From positions 6,696,001 through 6,760,000 of the forward strand of contig OY782765.1 of NCBI GenBank assembly GCA_963678275.1: a DNA stretch of 64,000 bases, written 5' to 3'. Positions within the stretch are counted from its first letter, which is position 1. Each line of letters begins with the position of its first letter. The stretch comes from G963677445 sp963678275. GTDB taxonomy: Bacteria; Bacteroidota; Ignavibacteria; Ignavibacteriales; Melioribacteraceae. Below are positions 1 through 8,061 of this stretch, one piece after another. The translations under genes were made by a program, and so were the position numbers. The notes beneath the pieces were generated by a model. The model was not told the DNA's origin. It made no database searches and worked only from the letters and a program-made list of their open reading frames with translations.

Positions 1-1
1 C

Positions 2-325
2 CTCCGGATGGCTGATAAGGAAGGATTGGAACCTGATGATTCTTTATATCGCTTGCTGACTGCCCCCTCGGAAATTACACTTATGAAAAAACTCCACCAG
101 TTTCCGGGAGAGATTTTATACAGCACATCTGGTTTTGAGCCTCACAGGATTGCCAATTATCTCGAAGAGCTGGCCGCGCTTTTCCACAAATTTTATACCG
201 AATGCAGGATTATCGGAGTTGAAAAGGATTTATCCTCGGCGAGAATGGCTCTCGCGATCGCGGTTCAGACCGTACTGAAAAACGGATTAGGAATTTTGGG
301 ACTATCGGCTCCGGATAGAATGTAA
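2..325 (+). CDS. argS: Arginyl-tRNA synthetase, C-terminal end (5' truncated by window edge)
   Basis: The visible ~107 residues are the DALR-type anticodon-binding domain at the C-terminus of class I arginyl-tRNA synthetase, which charges tRNA-Arg in the cytoplasm. Recognisable are the helix with PHRIANYLEELAALFHKFY (contact with the tRNA anticodon arm), the block SARMALAIAVQTVLKNGL, and the conserved ending LGLSAPDRM, which matches the usual ArgS terminus. The frame is open to the left edge, so the internal ATG at 8 is not the real start and the catalytic core lies outside the window. The stop at 323-325 is two bases from the stop of the convergent comFC gene, with no room for a separate terminator. 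Confidence 0.9.
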   Translation, partial: LRMADKEGLEPDDSLYRLLTAPSEITLMKKLHQFPGEILYSTSGFEPHRIANYLEELAALFHKFYTECRIIGVEKDLSSARMALAIAVQTVLKNGLGILGLSAPDRM

Positions 326-327
326 CT

Positions 328-1008
328 TTATAAAGCGGCGGCAGAAACCGCGCATACCCGTATGGCTCCGGCTGATTTCAGAGCTTTTGCCGCCTCATTT
401 GTAGTTGCCCCGGTAGTGATAACATCATCAACGAGTAAAACAGCCTTATTCTTTATTTCCTCATTTTTTTTAACCCTGAATGCTCCCTTTACATTTTTTA
501 TCCTTTCCTCTTTGTGGAGGAACGTTTGAGTTGAGGTATACCTCGTTCTTTCCAGAATTTTCAGGTTGTAAGCAATACCTGATGAGCTGCCTAATCCCCT
601 GACTATATAATCTGTCTGGTTGAATCCCCGTTCAGCTTTTTTAATCCGGTGCAGGGGAACAGGGGTGATAAGGTCCGGCTTCCATTCGGAAATAAAACCG
701 GACATATTCAGGGCGATAAGTTTGCCGAGGAATTTACCCACGGTAAATCTTCTTTTATATTTCAAATGGTGAAGCAGCGCCTGAACAGGGGATTCTTTTT
801 CAAAAATAAAGAGGGGTCTGAACTGATCAACATAATGATCTGAGCCAAATTTTTCGGCATATTCAATACTCAGATATTTTTTATCGGGCAGCTTGATTTT
901 CGCGAAACATTCCTCACAGATTATCTCTTCATCAGCAGTAAGCTTATTTCCGCAGGCCGGACAAATACGGGGTAACATAAAATCGAGAAGAGATCGGATT
1001 ACCACCAT
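328..1008 (-). CDS. comFC: ComF family phosphoribosyltransferase-like protein
   Basis: A 226-residue ComFC/GntX-type protein. The N-terminus carries a zinc-ribbon (CPACG near residue 16 and CEEC near residue 31), and the C-terminal part is a type I phosphoribosyltransferase fold with the PRPP-binding loop VLLVDDVITTGAT. The central block TPVPLHRIKKAERGFNQ is diagnostic of the family. ComFC homologues are needed for DNA uptake in naturally competent bacteria, but they are also widespread in non-competent species, so the role here is open. Length is normal for the family. The gene follows the hemerythrin gene by 16 bases on the same strand and may be co-transcribed with it. Confidence 0.9.
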   Translation of the reverse strand: MVVIRSLLDFMLPRICPACGNKLTADEEIICEECFAKIKLPDKKYLSIEYAEKFGSDHYVDQFRPLFIFEKESPVQALLHHLKYKRRFTVGKFLGKLIALNMSGFISEWKPDLITPVPLHRIKKAERGFNQTDYIVRGLGSSSGIAYNLKILERTRYTSTQTFLHKEERIKNVKGAFRVKKNEEIKNKAVLLVDDVITTGATTNEAAKALKSAGAIRVCAVSAAAL

Positions 1009-1024
1009 TTACTACCTTACCCGG

Positions 1025-1429
1025 TTATTTAACACCTTTGGAAACTAAATAATCTCCAAGTTTTTTATCGTTCAGGTCCAGATGATTAAAGAACCATTTT
1101 TTTAATGAGTTTATCATTTCAAGATGCACACTGTTGGTTCCTTCCTCCACCTCCTCCTGGTATCCTCTCATTTTATTATAAATCCGGTCATGCTCCAATT
1201 TATGCGAAATGTAACTCGTAAATTTATAATCTTTCATATACTTTTCTTCGGTATCAAAATGAGTTCGTAATTCTTCAACGAGTTCTTTTAACAGATTCAA
1301 AGCGTGTTCATCCTGATCGGTGCCAAGCGTTCTATAAAGTTGATTTGTTATTTCGGTCATTCTGAAATGCTGATCGTCAATTGATTGGACGTTAACTTTT
1401 TCATTATCGGTCCAGTTAATATAGCTCAT
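1025..1429 (-). CDS. Bacteriohemerythrin
   Basis: A 134-residue single-domain hemerythrin, a four-helix bundle with a non-haem di-iron site that binds O2 reversibly. All expected iron ligands are visible: H21, H57, E61, H76, H80, H116 and D121, in the pattern DQH, HFDTEEKYM, SHKLEH and NHLDLND. There is no signal peptide or methyl-accepting domain, so it is a soluble cytoplasmic protein. Suggested family roles are oxygen scavenging, storage or delivery to oxygen-dependent enzymes, typical of micro-aerophiles and facultative anaerobes. A spaced GGAG-like sequence precedes the ATG. Cellular role is inferred from the family only. Confidence 0.92.
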   Translation of the reverse strand: MSYINWTDNEKVNVQSIDDQHFRMTEITNQLYRTLGTDQDEHALNLLKELVEELRTHFDTEEKYMKDYKFTSYISHKLEHDRIYNKMRGYQEEVEEGTNSVHLEMINSLKKWFFNHLDLNDKKLGDYLVSKGVK

Positions 1430-1507
1430 TTTTAATCTCCGAAGTATAATGGATAAAGAAATCCAATAATATTATTATCTTGTTAAATAACAATATATAA
1501 ATAATTT

Positions 1508-3643
1508 TTATAACATTCCCGCTCTTTTTCTAAAAAACCACTCAATTGAAAATAATAATATTATGATAATAAGAAGTAATTCCTCAGACCAGAGGCGAAA
1601 CTCACTATCAAAAGATTCTTTTTTTCTGCTGAGGTTAGTGATCTTTTCCAGCTCAGTTTTAAGTTCGCCGATGTTTTCCGAAGAAAAATATTTACCGCCG
1701 GTGGAATTGGCGAGGAGCTCAAGAAATCCACGTCTCATTACCGGATCAATTTTTTCTATTTCTATTTCACCTACGCTGAATTTACCATCATCGCTGCCGA
1801 TTAAAACATTATTTTTTTCTGCCCTGACAGTATATGAGAAATCACCTGCTATTTCCGCCGGAAATTCACCTGAAAAGATGCCATTTCCTTCCGGAGCAAA
1901 AGAAATATTATATTTATTATCACCATTTGTAATCTCGGCTGTTACTGCGGCGTCATCAATAGAATTGAAGGTTTCATCATAAACCGATACTCTGAAAGCT
2001 ACATCCTCAGTGAGAGTATAAACTTTTTTGTCGGTATCCGCGTTAACCTGTTCCTGGTCGGGGGCTGCCGACAACCATTTAACCGACGCATTAATAAAGG
2101 AATCGAAGAGATCAGATTGTCCCTGCTCATTCTGTAATTTCCATTTCCAGATATTTTTCGCGTGGATGGCTATCGAACGGCTTTTCCCGACTGAGCGGGT
2201 GATTATCAGCGGATTGTTCACGCTAATATTCCTGATCTTTATTCCGGCTATTAAATCAGAACCGCTGCGGGGGATAAACTCTGAATTGCTTTGCTCAAAG
2301 GGGGGCAGCTTTTCCCAGTCCGATATATAATCTTCCGAAGGATGTTTCAGGAGGGCGCTGGCTGATTTTTTTATTTCCGGCTGGACCGCGGTAAATCCTG
2401 TTGATATTCTGCCAGGTTTGAGAGGCAAATGGTCGCCATATATAGAAAGGTTTCGAAAGCCTTCATTCTCACCCGAAATAAAAACAAAAGGAGTCGCTTT
2501 TTTATTCAGGTTGTTTTTAATCATATCCGAAAGTTCTTTTCCGGAAGAGGGTGAAGGGTATGAATGAAAAATAAAAATATCGGCGCTGTCAACAGCGTCA
2601 AAATTTTCCCTTCCGGTGTATTTCCCTCTGCCGGTCTCGACAATAGTTTTTATATTCAGGTTTTCAATTTTCCCAAGCGATGCCTTCAGAATTCTGATAT
2701 CAGGTGAAGGAGTTCCTGATATTATCATTACCTGGTTCTCTCCGCCGAGCACATTCAGGAAAAACAGCTTCCGGTTATTATCTTTTATTTCTTCATCCTC
2801 CAACGTGGAAATCCGGACTTCCATCCTTTTTTCACCTTCTGATTCAGGTTTGTAATCAAAATAAACGGAGGTTATTTCATCTGAGAGAATGACAGATTTT
2901 CCTGATATTACCTTTCCATCTTCAAGAAGTGATATAACTGTTTTTTCACCTTTATATCCTCGCTGAATAATTTCAGCTCCGATGGATGTTTCTTTACCTG
3001 AATAAATATAATCTCCATAAGTAACGCGTCCTGAGGAAATATCCTTTCTTTTGCTTGAATCACCAATGCCAACCGTATAAAAAGGGATTCCAAGATTGCC
3101 TGCGTCATGGATTGGATTTTTACCATCGGTTATAATTCCGTCACTTATCAAAACAGCCGAAGCGATATTATCTTCACTTTCCGAGATGTAGTCGGTAATA
3201 ACTGAATAATTAGTCAGATTGCCGTCAAAATTTATATAATTAACACTATCGGCAGGACATTCTTTCAGATCATCATCGAAAAGAAAAATTTTGCTGTTTC
3301 CCTTCAGGTTATCATCAAGCGTTTCAACTAAATCGGTAATTGCCCTGTGCCTTTCCGTACTGTCTTCGATAGTGATTGAGGAAGATTTATCAATAAAAAG
3401 AATATTTGAAGATAACTTTTCTTCGGTATGAGTTACGAACAATACCGGTTCGAAAAGGGCGAATAAAAGTAAAAGAAGGGCGCTTATCCTGATAAATGTC
3501 AGAAATTTCCTGAAAACGGGAGATACCACAGGCACTGTATATCTGTAAATATATAGTGAATACAAAATCAGGATAGCGGAGGCGAGAGCCAGCAGCCACC
3601 AGTCAAATGATAAGTCCAGGGAAATTTTATCGGCGCTAAACAT
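1508..3643 (-). CDS. von Willebrand factor A-like membrane protein
   Basis: A 711-residue inner-membrane protein. Two hydrophobic helices lie near the N-terminus (about residues 14-31 and 46-68), followed by a VWA-like domain with a MIDAS-type motif DKSSSI (DxSxS) and the strand VLISDGIITDG. A long extracytoplasmic segment follows, then one C-terminal helix (about 690-706) and a short basic tail. The architecture matches the large VWA/BatA-like or glutamine-amidotransferase-like membrane proteins of Bacteroidota and relatives, whose function is mostly unknown. There is no adjacent AAA+ MoxR ATPase or DUF58 gene as in classical bat operons. It lies 38 bases downstream of surE and is probably co-transcribed with it. 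Confidence 0.75.
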   Translation of the reverse strand: MFSADKISLDLSFDWWLLALASAILILYSLYIYRYTVPVVSPVFRKFLTFIRISALLLLLFALFEPVLFVTHTEEKLSSNILFIDKSSSITIEDSTERHRAITDLVETLDDNLKGNSKIFLFDDDLKECPADSVNYINFDGNLTNYSVITDYISESEDNIASAVLISDGIITDGKNPIHDAGNLGIPFYTVGIGDSSKRKDISSGRVTYGDYIYSGKETSIGAEIIQRGYKGEKTVISLLEDGKVISGKSVILSDEITSVYFDYKPESEGEKRMEVRISTLEDEEIKDNNRKLFFLNVLGGENQVMIISGTPSPDIRILKASLGKIENLNIKTIVETGRGKYTGRENFDAVDSADIFIFHSYPSPSSGKELSDMIKNNLNKKATPFVFISGENEGFRNLSIYGDHLPLKPGRISTGFTAVQPEIKKSASALLKHPSEDYISDWEKLPPFEQSNSEFIPRSGSDLIAGIKIRNISVNNPLIITRSVGKSRSIAIHAKNIWKWKLQNEQGQSDLFDSFINASVKWLSAAPDQEQVNADTDKKVYTLTEDVAFRVSVYDETFNSIDDAAVTAEITNGDNKYNISFAPEGNGIFSGEFPAEIAGDFSYTVRAEKNNVLIGSDDGKFSVGEIEIEKIDPVMRRGFLELLANSTGGKYFSSENIGELKTELEKITNLSRKKESFDSEFRLWSEELLLIIIILLFSIEWFFRKRAGML

Positions 3644-3681
3644 AAATTTTAGAATAGTCTGAGCAAAACATGATTATTTGA

Positions 3682-4446
3682 CTACTTAACAATATCAATG
3701 TTCCAGGATTTTATTCTTTCGAGCGATTTATAATCTGTCAGGTCAAAATGGATGGGAGAAACCGAAACATATTTTTCCATCACGGCAAACTGGTCCGCTT
3801 CGAGAGTATGATCCTCTTCAATGAGACTACCCTTAAGCCAGTAGTATTTTTTTCCATAGGGATCAGTTCTTTCTTCATAAAGATCATTCCAGCGCGACTT
3901 GCCCTGTGTGGTGAAAACAACTCCCTTTATTTCCTCTTTTGGGATATCGGGGACGTTGACATTAAGCATAGTCCCTTTTTCGAGTCCCTCATTAACTATT
4001 TTAACCGCCAGTTTTTTCGCGACCTCTGATGCCATATCGAAATTAGCGGCGAAGTGACTCGTTACCGAAACGGCAATAGCGGGCACATCCATTATTGTCG
4101 CTTCTCTCGCTGCCGAAACGGTTCCTGAATAAATTATATTTATCGCGGTATTTGAACCATGGTTTATCCCCGATACCACAATATCGGGTGTAAATTTCAG
4201 TATATTTCTGATGCCCATCTTAACGCAGTCAGCAGGGGTTCCGTCGACAGCATAACCAAAAAATTCACCATTTTTATAAAATTCGGTTACTCTCAATGGC
4301 ATTTTCATTGTTATTGAATGCCCCGTGGCGCTTTGTTCTGTTCTCGGGGCTACAACAGTAACTTCACCGATCTCTTTTAATGCCTTTACCAGCTCATATA
4401 ACCCTTTGGAATCTATACCATCATCATTGCTTACAAGAATTTTCAA
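3682..4446 (-). CDS. surE: 5'/3'-nucleotidase SurE
   Basis: A 254-residue cytoplasmic survival protein SurE, a metal-dependent phosphatase acting on nucleoside 5'- and 3'-monophosphates and on short polyphosphate. The full metal site is visible: N7, D8, D9 in SNDDGID, S39 in EQSATGHS and N95 in SGINHGSN. Length is typical. It is the first gene of a minus-strand run with the VWA protein 38 bases downstream. The region upstream (4447-5294) is non-coding, so the promoter should lie just above 4446. Confidence 0.95.
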   Translation of the reverse strand: MKILVSNDDGIDSKGLYELVKALKEIGEVTVVAPRTEQSATGHSITMKMPLRVTEFYKNGEFFGYAVDGTPADCVKMGIRNILKFTPDIVVSGINHGSNTAINIIYSGTVSAAREATIMDVPAIAVSVTSHFAANFDMASEVAKKLAVKIVNEGLEKGTMLNVNVPDIPKEEIKGVVFTTQGKSRWNDLYEERTDPYGKKYYWLKGSLIEEDHTLEADQFAVMEKYVSVSPIHFDLTDYKSLERIKSWNIDIVK

Positions 4447-5294
4447 TTTTTTCCCTGCTAAAATTATCTTAAAAATTAAGATTGTAAATATAGTTAAATT
4501 TTTTCAAACCGGGTGGTTAATAAATCTTTACATCGGCGCGGATTAAAAAGAATGATAATTATCCCTTGTTGCCCCGGGAGTGGAAAATTAGAAAGAAATC
4601 TTATTGTGGAACAATTAATAAGGCAAAGTTTACCACAGATTTCGCTGATTTAGGCGGAAGAAAAGCCACAAAATCACAAAAACACTAAATCCCGCGAAAA
4701 AGCTGATAAAAACCTTATTCTTTAATCTCAGAACTCCTTACCCCTCGCAAAATGAAATCGAGGAAGTTTTGGAAAATATCACAAGAATTTGTTCTCCATT
4801 TATTACTTGATCCCCCCCCATTTTAACCATAAATGATGTGTTGCCAATTAAAAACTCCATCGATCCGGATTTACCTGGGATGTCTTAAGGTATTTGATTA
4901 CCCGGGGTGGTTTGTGAATGCTCTACAAGGATTTTGTCTTATGGTGTTAACAATTTTCTACCCCAGTGGGACTATCGCATTAATTGGAACCTATACAAGG
5001 TTCTTTTATTGTATTTGTCTTGCAGAGGCAGAAATTAGTGCGGAACGTCCCCCTGGGGTAGAATATAATAGACAACCTGGAAAACATCTCTGTAGGAGAT
5101 GCATAAATGGCGTTCAAAGTAAATCATTTTTGAAAATAAAACAACGTCAATGTATTGGTTCAGAACACTATTCGATAAGATAAAGAAAGACCTGCCTAAG
5201 TTGTTTACTTATCGAATTATCCCGCGATTGTATTTTGCGAATGCATCCAAGTAAGTTATTGTTTTTTATTATTGGGATCAGGAGTTCTGATATT
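4447..5294. other. Non-coding region with decayed dispersed repeats
   Basis: About 850 bases without a credible gene. It holds fragments of sequence types that recur elsewhere in the window: CACAGATTTCGCTGATTTAGGCGG near 4634 is related to 18870-18905, and a GGAACGTCCC...GGGGTAG segment near 5043-5060 reappears in the opposite orientation near 19886-19909. The open frame 4833-5183 has no recognisable protein features and runs across these repeats, so I do not call it a gene. Confidence 0.6.
4958..5060. repeat. Inverted repeat, CTACCCC...GGGGTAG dispersed family
   Basis: CTACCCCAGTGGGAC near 4958 is matched in inverted orientation by GTCCCCCTGGGGTAG near 5046, about 75 bases away. A related single copy with the same core (CTACCCC then GGGACGTTCCGCA) is at about 19886. 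This is a small dispersed non-coding repeat. No transposase is associated with it in the window. Confidence 0.5.
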
Positions 5295-7244
5295 TCAGAA
5301 ACGGGGAGAGAATTCCAAATGGAGATAAAATGACATATTAATTGGCCCTCCGAGGGGATGATAAAAAAGCTTCTGGTCAAATACATTTCTGAATGTAAAA
5401 TTGAGCCTTATTTGTTTTTTCCAGAACCATTTATTTATCGCGATATCAAGGAGCGAAGTTGGCCCTGTCTGAGAATTGTAAGTCCTGCCGGTATCAAGAT
5501 AAATATCATCAAATTCATGCCATCGCGCAGATGTCATATAATTATAGGTCATACTGATATTAAAATTCTGAAAAGGTGTGATCAATGTCCGCGACATTAG
5601 TCTCATGGAAGGCATTCGGGAACATTGCGCGCTGAAGAGGGAATCCCCCGCGATATCTTCCGAAATTTTAAGTGAAATTATCTGGTTGAAATTATCTCTC
5701 GGAGTATGTTCCCACGTAATAATCCCTCCTAAAACCTGGCCGGAATGGTTTGAAGATATGAAATTATTCGCGAGAAACCATGGCGCGGTTTCGGAGATTA
5801 TATAATCGGTTTTGTTAAGTGGCACATCAATAAAACTGTGATAATGTATTTCGAAATTCATCCTGTGATATTCATCCAGCTTTTTATTCCAGAGCAAAGA
5901 GGCGGAAATTTTCCTCTCTTTTAATTCAGGTATGCTGCCCAGGAATGGAACATTAAATGTTTCGAGCAAATCATATCCTTCGAGAGTTCTGAACCAGAAT
6001 GGCCGGATTTCAGAAAAATAATTTTCAGTATGAGCAAAAGAAAATATTAAAGACTGCCCGGGTTCATTAAACAAACCCAGATTAATGGAAAAATCAAATA
6101 AAGGTTTTTGATTAAGCCATGAGGATGAAATTCCCAGTCTGGCAGGAACAGTATAAATATCCCTGTTTAACTCAGCGAAAATTATCCATTTATTAAAAAT
6201 AATATCATTACCGGGAAGCTGAGGAAGAAATTGATCAAGCTTATATTTAATCCCGGCCTTTAGATTTTCATTTCCATATTCTGTAAAAATATTTAAAATC
6301 CGGTTTTTCCAGTCATTCAGCTCAGTTTCATATTTTTCATGTTCCCGGATATTTAAATCGTTGAACTCGACTGAATACCTTAAAGAATTGTTTTCGCCCA
6401 AATTAAACTTTCCAATGAGAGAAGCATAATAAAAATGTTTATGTAAAGGCGCCTCAAATCCTGCCGGGGAGATAAAAATTAAGTCGGAAGCATTAAGGTT
6501 GCTTATCGGAGCAAATCCGGTTATTGACATTCCGGCGGTTAAATTATGATAACCAGATCCGTTTTTAATATTAAAAAAAATTCTGCCTGAAGTCATTCTT
6601 TTATGAACAAATTCCCATGGCATTTTTTCATGTCTGTCAAGAATATAGGGATCGGTTGAGGGATGAATGTGTTCATTCATGGATATCCCGCCTGATATTC
6701 CCTTTTTCCTGTATTTAATCATCAGGTAATAGTCGGGTCCTATCTGATCGACATTAGCTGATTCGTAACCGCTGAAACGCAGCGGTCCCGGATCGCCGGT
6801 TTCATTGCCGGCAGTGAATCCCGCCGAGGTGAATAATCCATCTTCGATCTGTTTTGTTTTTATCTCAATTGCCCCTGATGTAATGAATTCACCATTTCTG
6901 ATAACAGGAAAAGAAACAATTTTTACGGTATCAATTTCATTAATATTTACAGGCAGCATATTAAGGTCATTATATTCAATTCCCTGAAGTTTGAAGTTGG
7001 CGCCGTCAAGAAATACTTCCCAGTTCTGGTCATCAAAAATGTTCAGATCATTAAAAGAAAATTTCCATTTACATCCATCGAGTGATGTTGCCGAAAGCTG
7101 TGGAGTAACAAAAAAGATATCTGTCAGCCGGGTAATCCCAAAGTTTTTTAAATCTTCTCCTGAGATAACCTGGGCGTCCAATGTTTTGCTAAAACAGATA
7201 ACCAGAATCAGGACAATTGAAAATATTTTTATTCTGTCTTTCAT
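5295..7244 (-). CDS. TonB-dependent receptor-like outer-membrane protein
   Basis: About 649 residues. It has an N-terminal signal peptide (MKDRIKIFSIVLILVICF...LDAQ), a short plug-like region (about residues 25-130, with ISGEDLKNFGITRLTDIFF resembling the plug start), and a long run of alternating aromatic strands ending in a terminal phenylalanine, as beta-barrel outer-membrane proteins do. I see no clear TonB box, and the barrel is shorter than in most TonB-dependent receptors, so a non-transport barrel is possible. I chose the ATG at 7244 rather than 7265: it overlaps the stop of the upstream gene as ATGA (7241-7244) and directly begins the signal peptide. Substrate unknown. Confidence 0.7.
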   Translation of the reverse strand: MKDRIKIFSIVLILVICFSKTLDAQVISGEDLKNFGITRLTDIFFVTPQLSATSLDGCKWKFSFNDLNIFDDQNWEVFLDGANFKLQGIEYNDLNMLPVNINEIDTVKIVSFPVIRNGEFITSGAIEIKTKQIEDGLFTSAGFTAGNETGDPGPLRFSGYESANVDQIGPDYYLMIKYRKKGISGGISMNEHIHPSTDPYILDRHEKMPWEFVHKRMTSGRIFFNIKNGSGYHNLTAGMSITGFAPISNLNASDLIFISPAGFEAPLHKHFYYASLIGKFNLGENNSLRYSVEFNDLNIREHEKYETELNDWKNRILNIFTEYGNENLKAGIKYKLDQFLPQLPGNDIIFNKWIIFAELNRDIYTVPARLGISSSWLNQKPLFDFSINLGLFNEPGQSLIFSFAHTENYFSEIRPFWFRTLEGYDLLETFNVPFLGSIPELKERKISASLLWNKKLDEYHRMNFEIHYHSFIDVPLNKTDYIISETAPWFLANNFISSNHSGQVLGGIITWEHTPRDNFNQIISLKISEDIAGDSLFSAQCSRMPSMRLMSRTLITPFQNFNISMTYNYMTSARWHEFDDIYLDTGRTYNSQTGPTSLLDIAINKWFWKKQIRLNFTFRNVFDQKLFYHPLGGPINMSFYLHLEFSPRF

Positions 7245-7846
7245 TCCAAAACTTCCCGCAACCATTCAGGAGTATCAAAGGAATAAGTCAGACTAAAGCT
7301 AAGATTTGTTATTTCCATTCTTCTTTTAGTAAGAATAGTAAAATAATTTACTGTGATTTCAGCCCCGATATCTTTATAGAGAGGGTAAAATAAGCCCGCT
7401 GAAATTCCGGTTGAAAATTCCCTTTCTTTCAGCAGTTCGTCGTTAATTCCCGAATCATCATCTTCAATATCCATATCCCAGAGACCGAACCTTACCCCGG
7501 GAATAAGTTTTAGTCTGTCTATTAGGTTAAGTTCATATTCCCACTGAAAATAAAAAAGAATGCCTGTGAAATCGGGTCGTGTTTTTTTTATGGCTTCAAA
7601 CTGCATATATGACAGGCCTGCCTGAAAATTTCCGATATAAACAGGGATTTCTGTCCAGAAATGAAGTCCCGGTTCCGGATCCCAGTATCTGTGGAGGGGG
7701 GACTGATTAATACTTTGAACCGGGCCGGCGCCAATTGTTATATGGCAACAGGCGGAATCTCTTACCTGGGCTGAAATATTGCCGGCCAGAGATAAAAATA
7801 TCAAGAGTACAATAGAATAAAATACAATACTAAATTTTTCTTTCAT
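7241..7846 (-). CDS. Exported hypothetical protein (outer-membrane beta-strand type)
   Basis: About 201 residues starting at MKEKFSIVFYS. The frame is open upstream to 7948, but the first 34 residues there lack a signal sequence and would push the real one inwards, so 7846 is the better start. A signal peptide (about 1-27, ending NISAQ) is followed by alternating strand-like segments (GLHFWTEIPVYIGNFQAGLSYMQFE, ISAGLFYPLYKDIGAEITVNYF) typical of small outer-membrane barrel proteins. A cysteine pair (ACCH) lies just after the signal peptide. It overlaps the receptor-like gene by four bases, so the two are translationally coupled and probably act together. I do not recognise the family. Confidence 0.65.
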   Translation of the reverse strand: MKEKFSIVFYSIVLLIFLSLAGNISAQVRDSACCHITIGAGPVQSINQSPLHRYWDPEPGLHFWTEIPVYIGNFQAGLSYMQFEAIKKTRPDFTGILFYFQWEYELNLIDRLKLIPGVRFGLWDMDIEDDDSGINDELLKEREFSTGISAGLFYPLYKDIGAEITVNYFTILTKRRMEITNLSFSLTYSFDTPEWLREVLE

Positions 7847-8061
7847 TAAAATAAGATAAGAAAAAAAATATTTTTCTGTAAAAGAAAATAAATTCTCAGG
7901 CAATTTTGTCACTGGATATTGAAATGGAATTGTCTTTTGATGATTCAATCAGTAAATTAATAAAACTTTATTTTTTAGTTGAGCAGTTAATAAGATGAGA
8001 GGTAGTAAAACAAATCCTGGAAGAAATAGTATGACCTGATTTTGATTAAAAAGGATTTATT

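Noticed and set aside
4833..5183. 116-residue open frame in the region upstream of surE
   Set aside because: It crosses dispersed repeats, has no ribosome-binding site or family features, and its composition is not gene-like.
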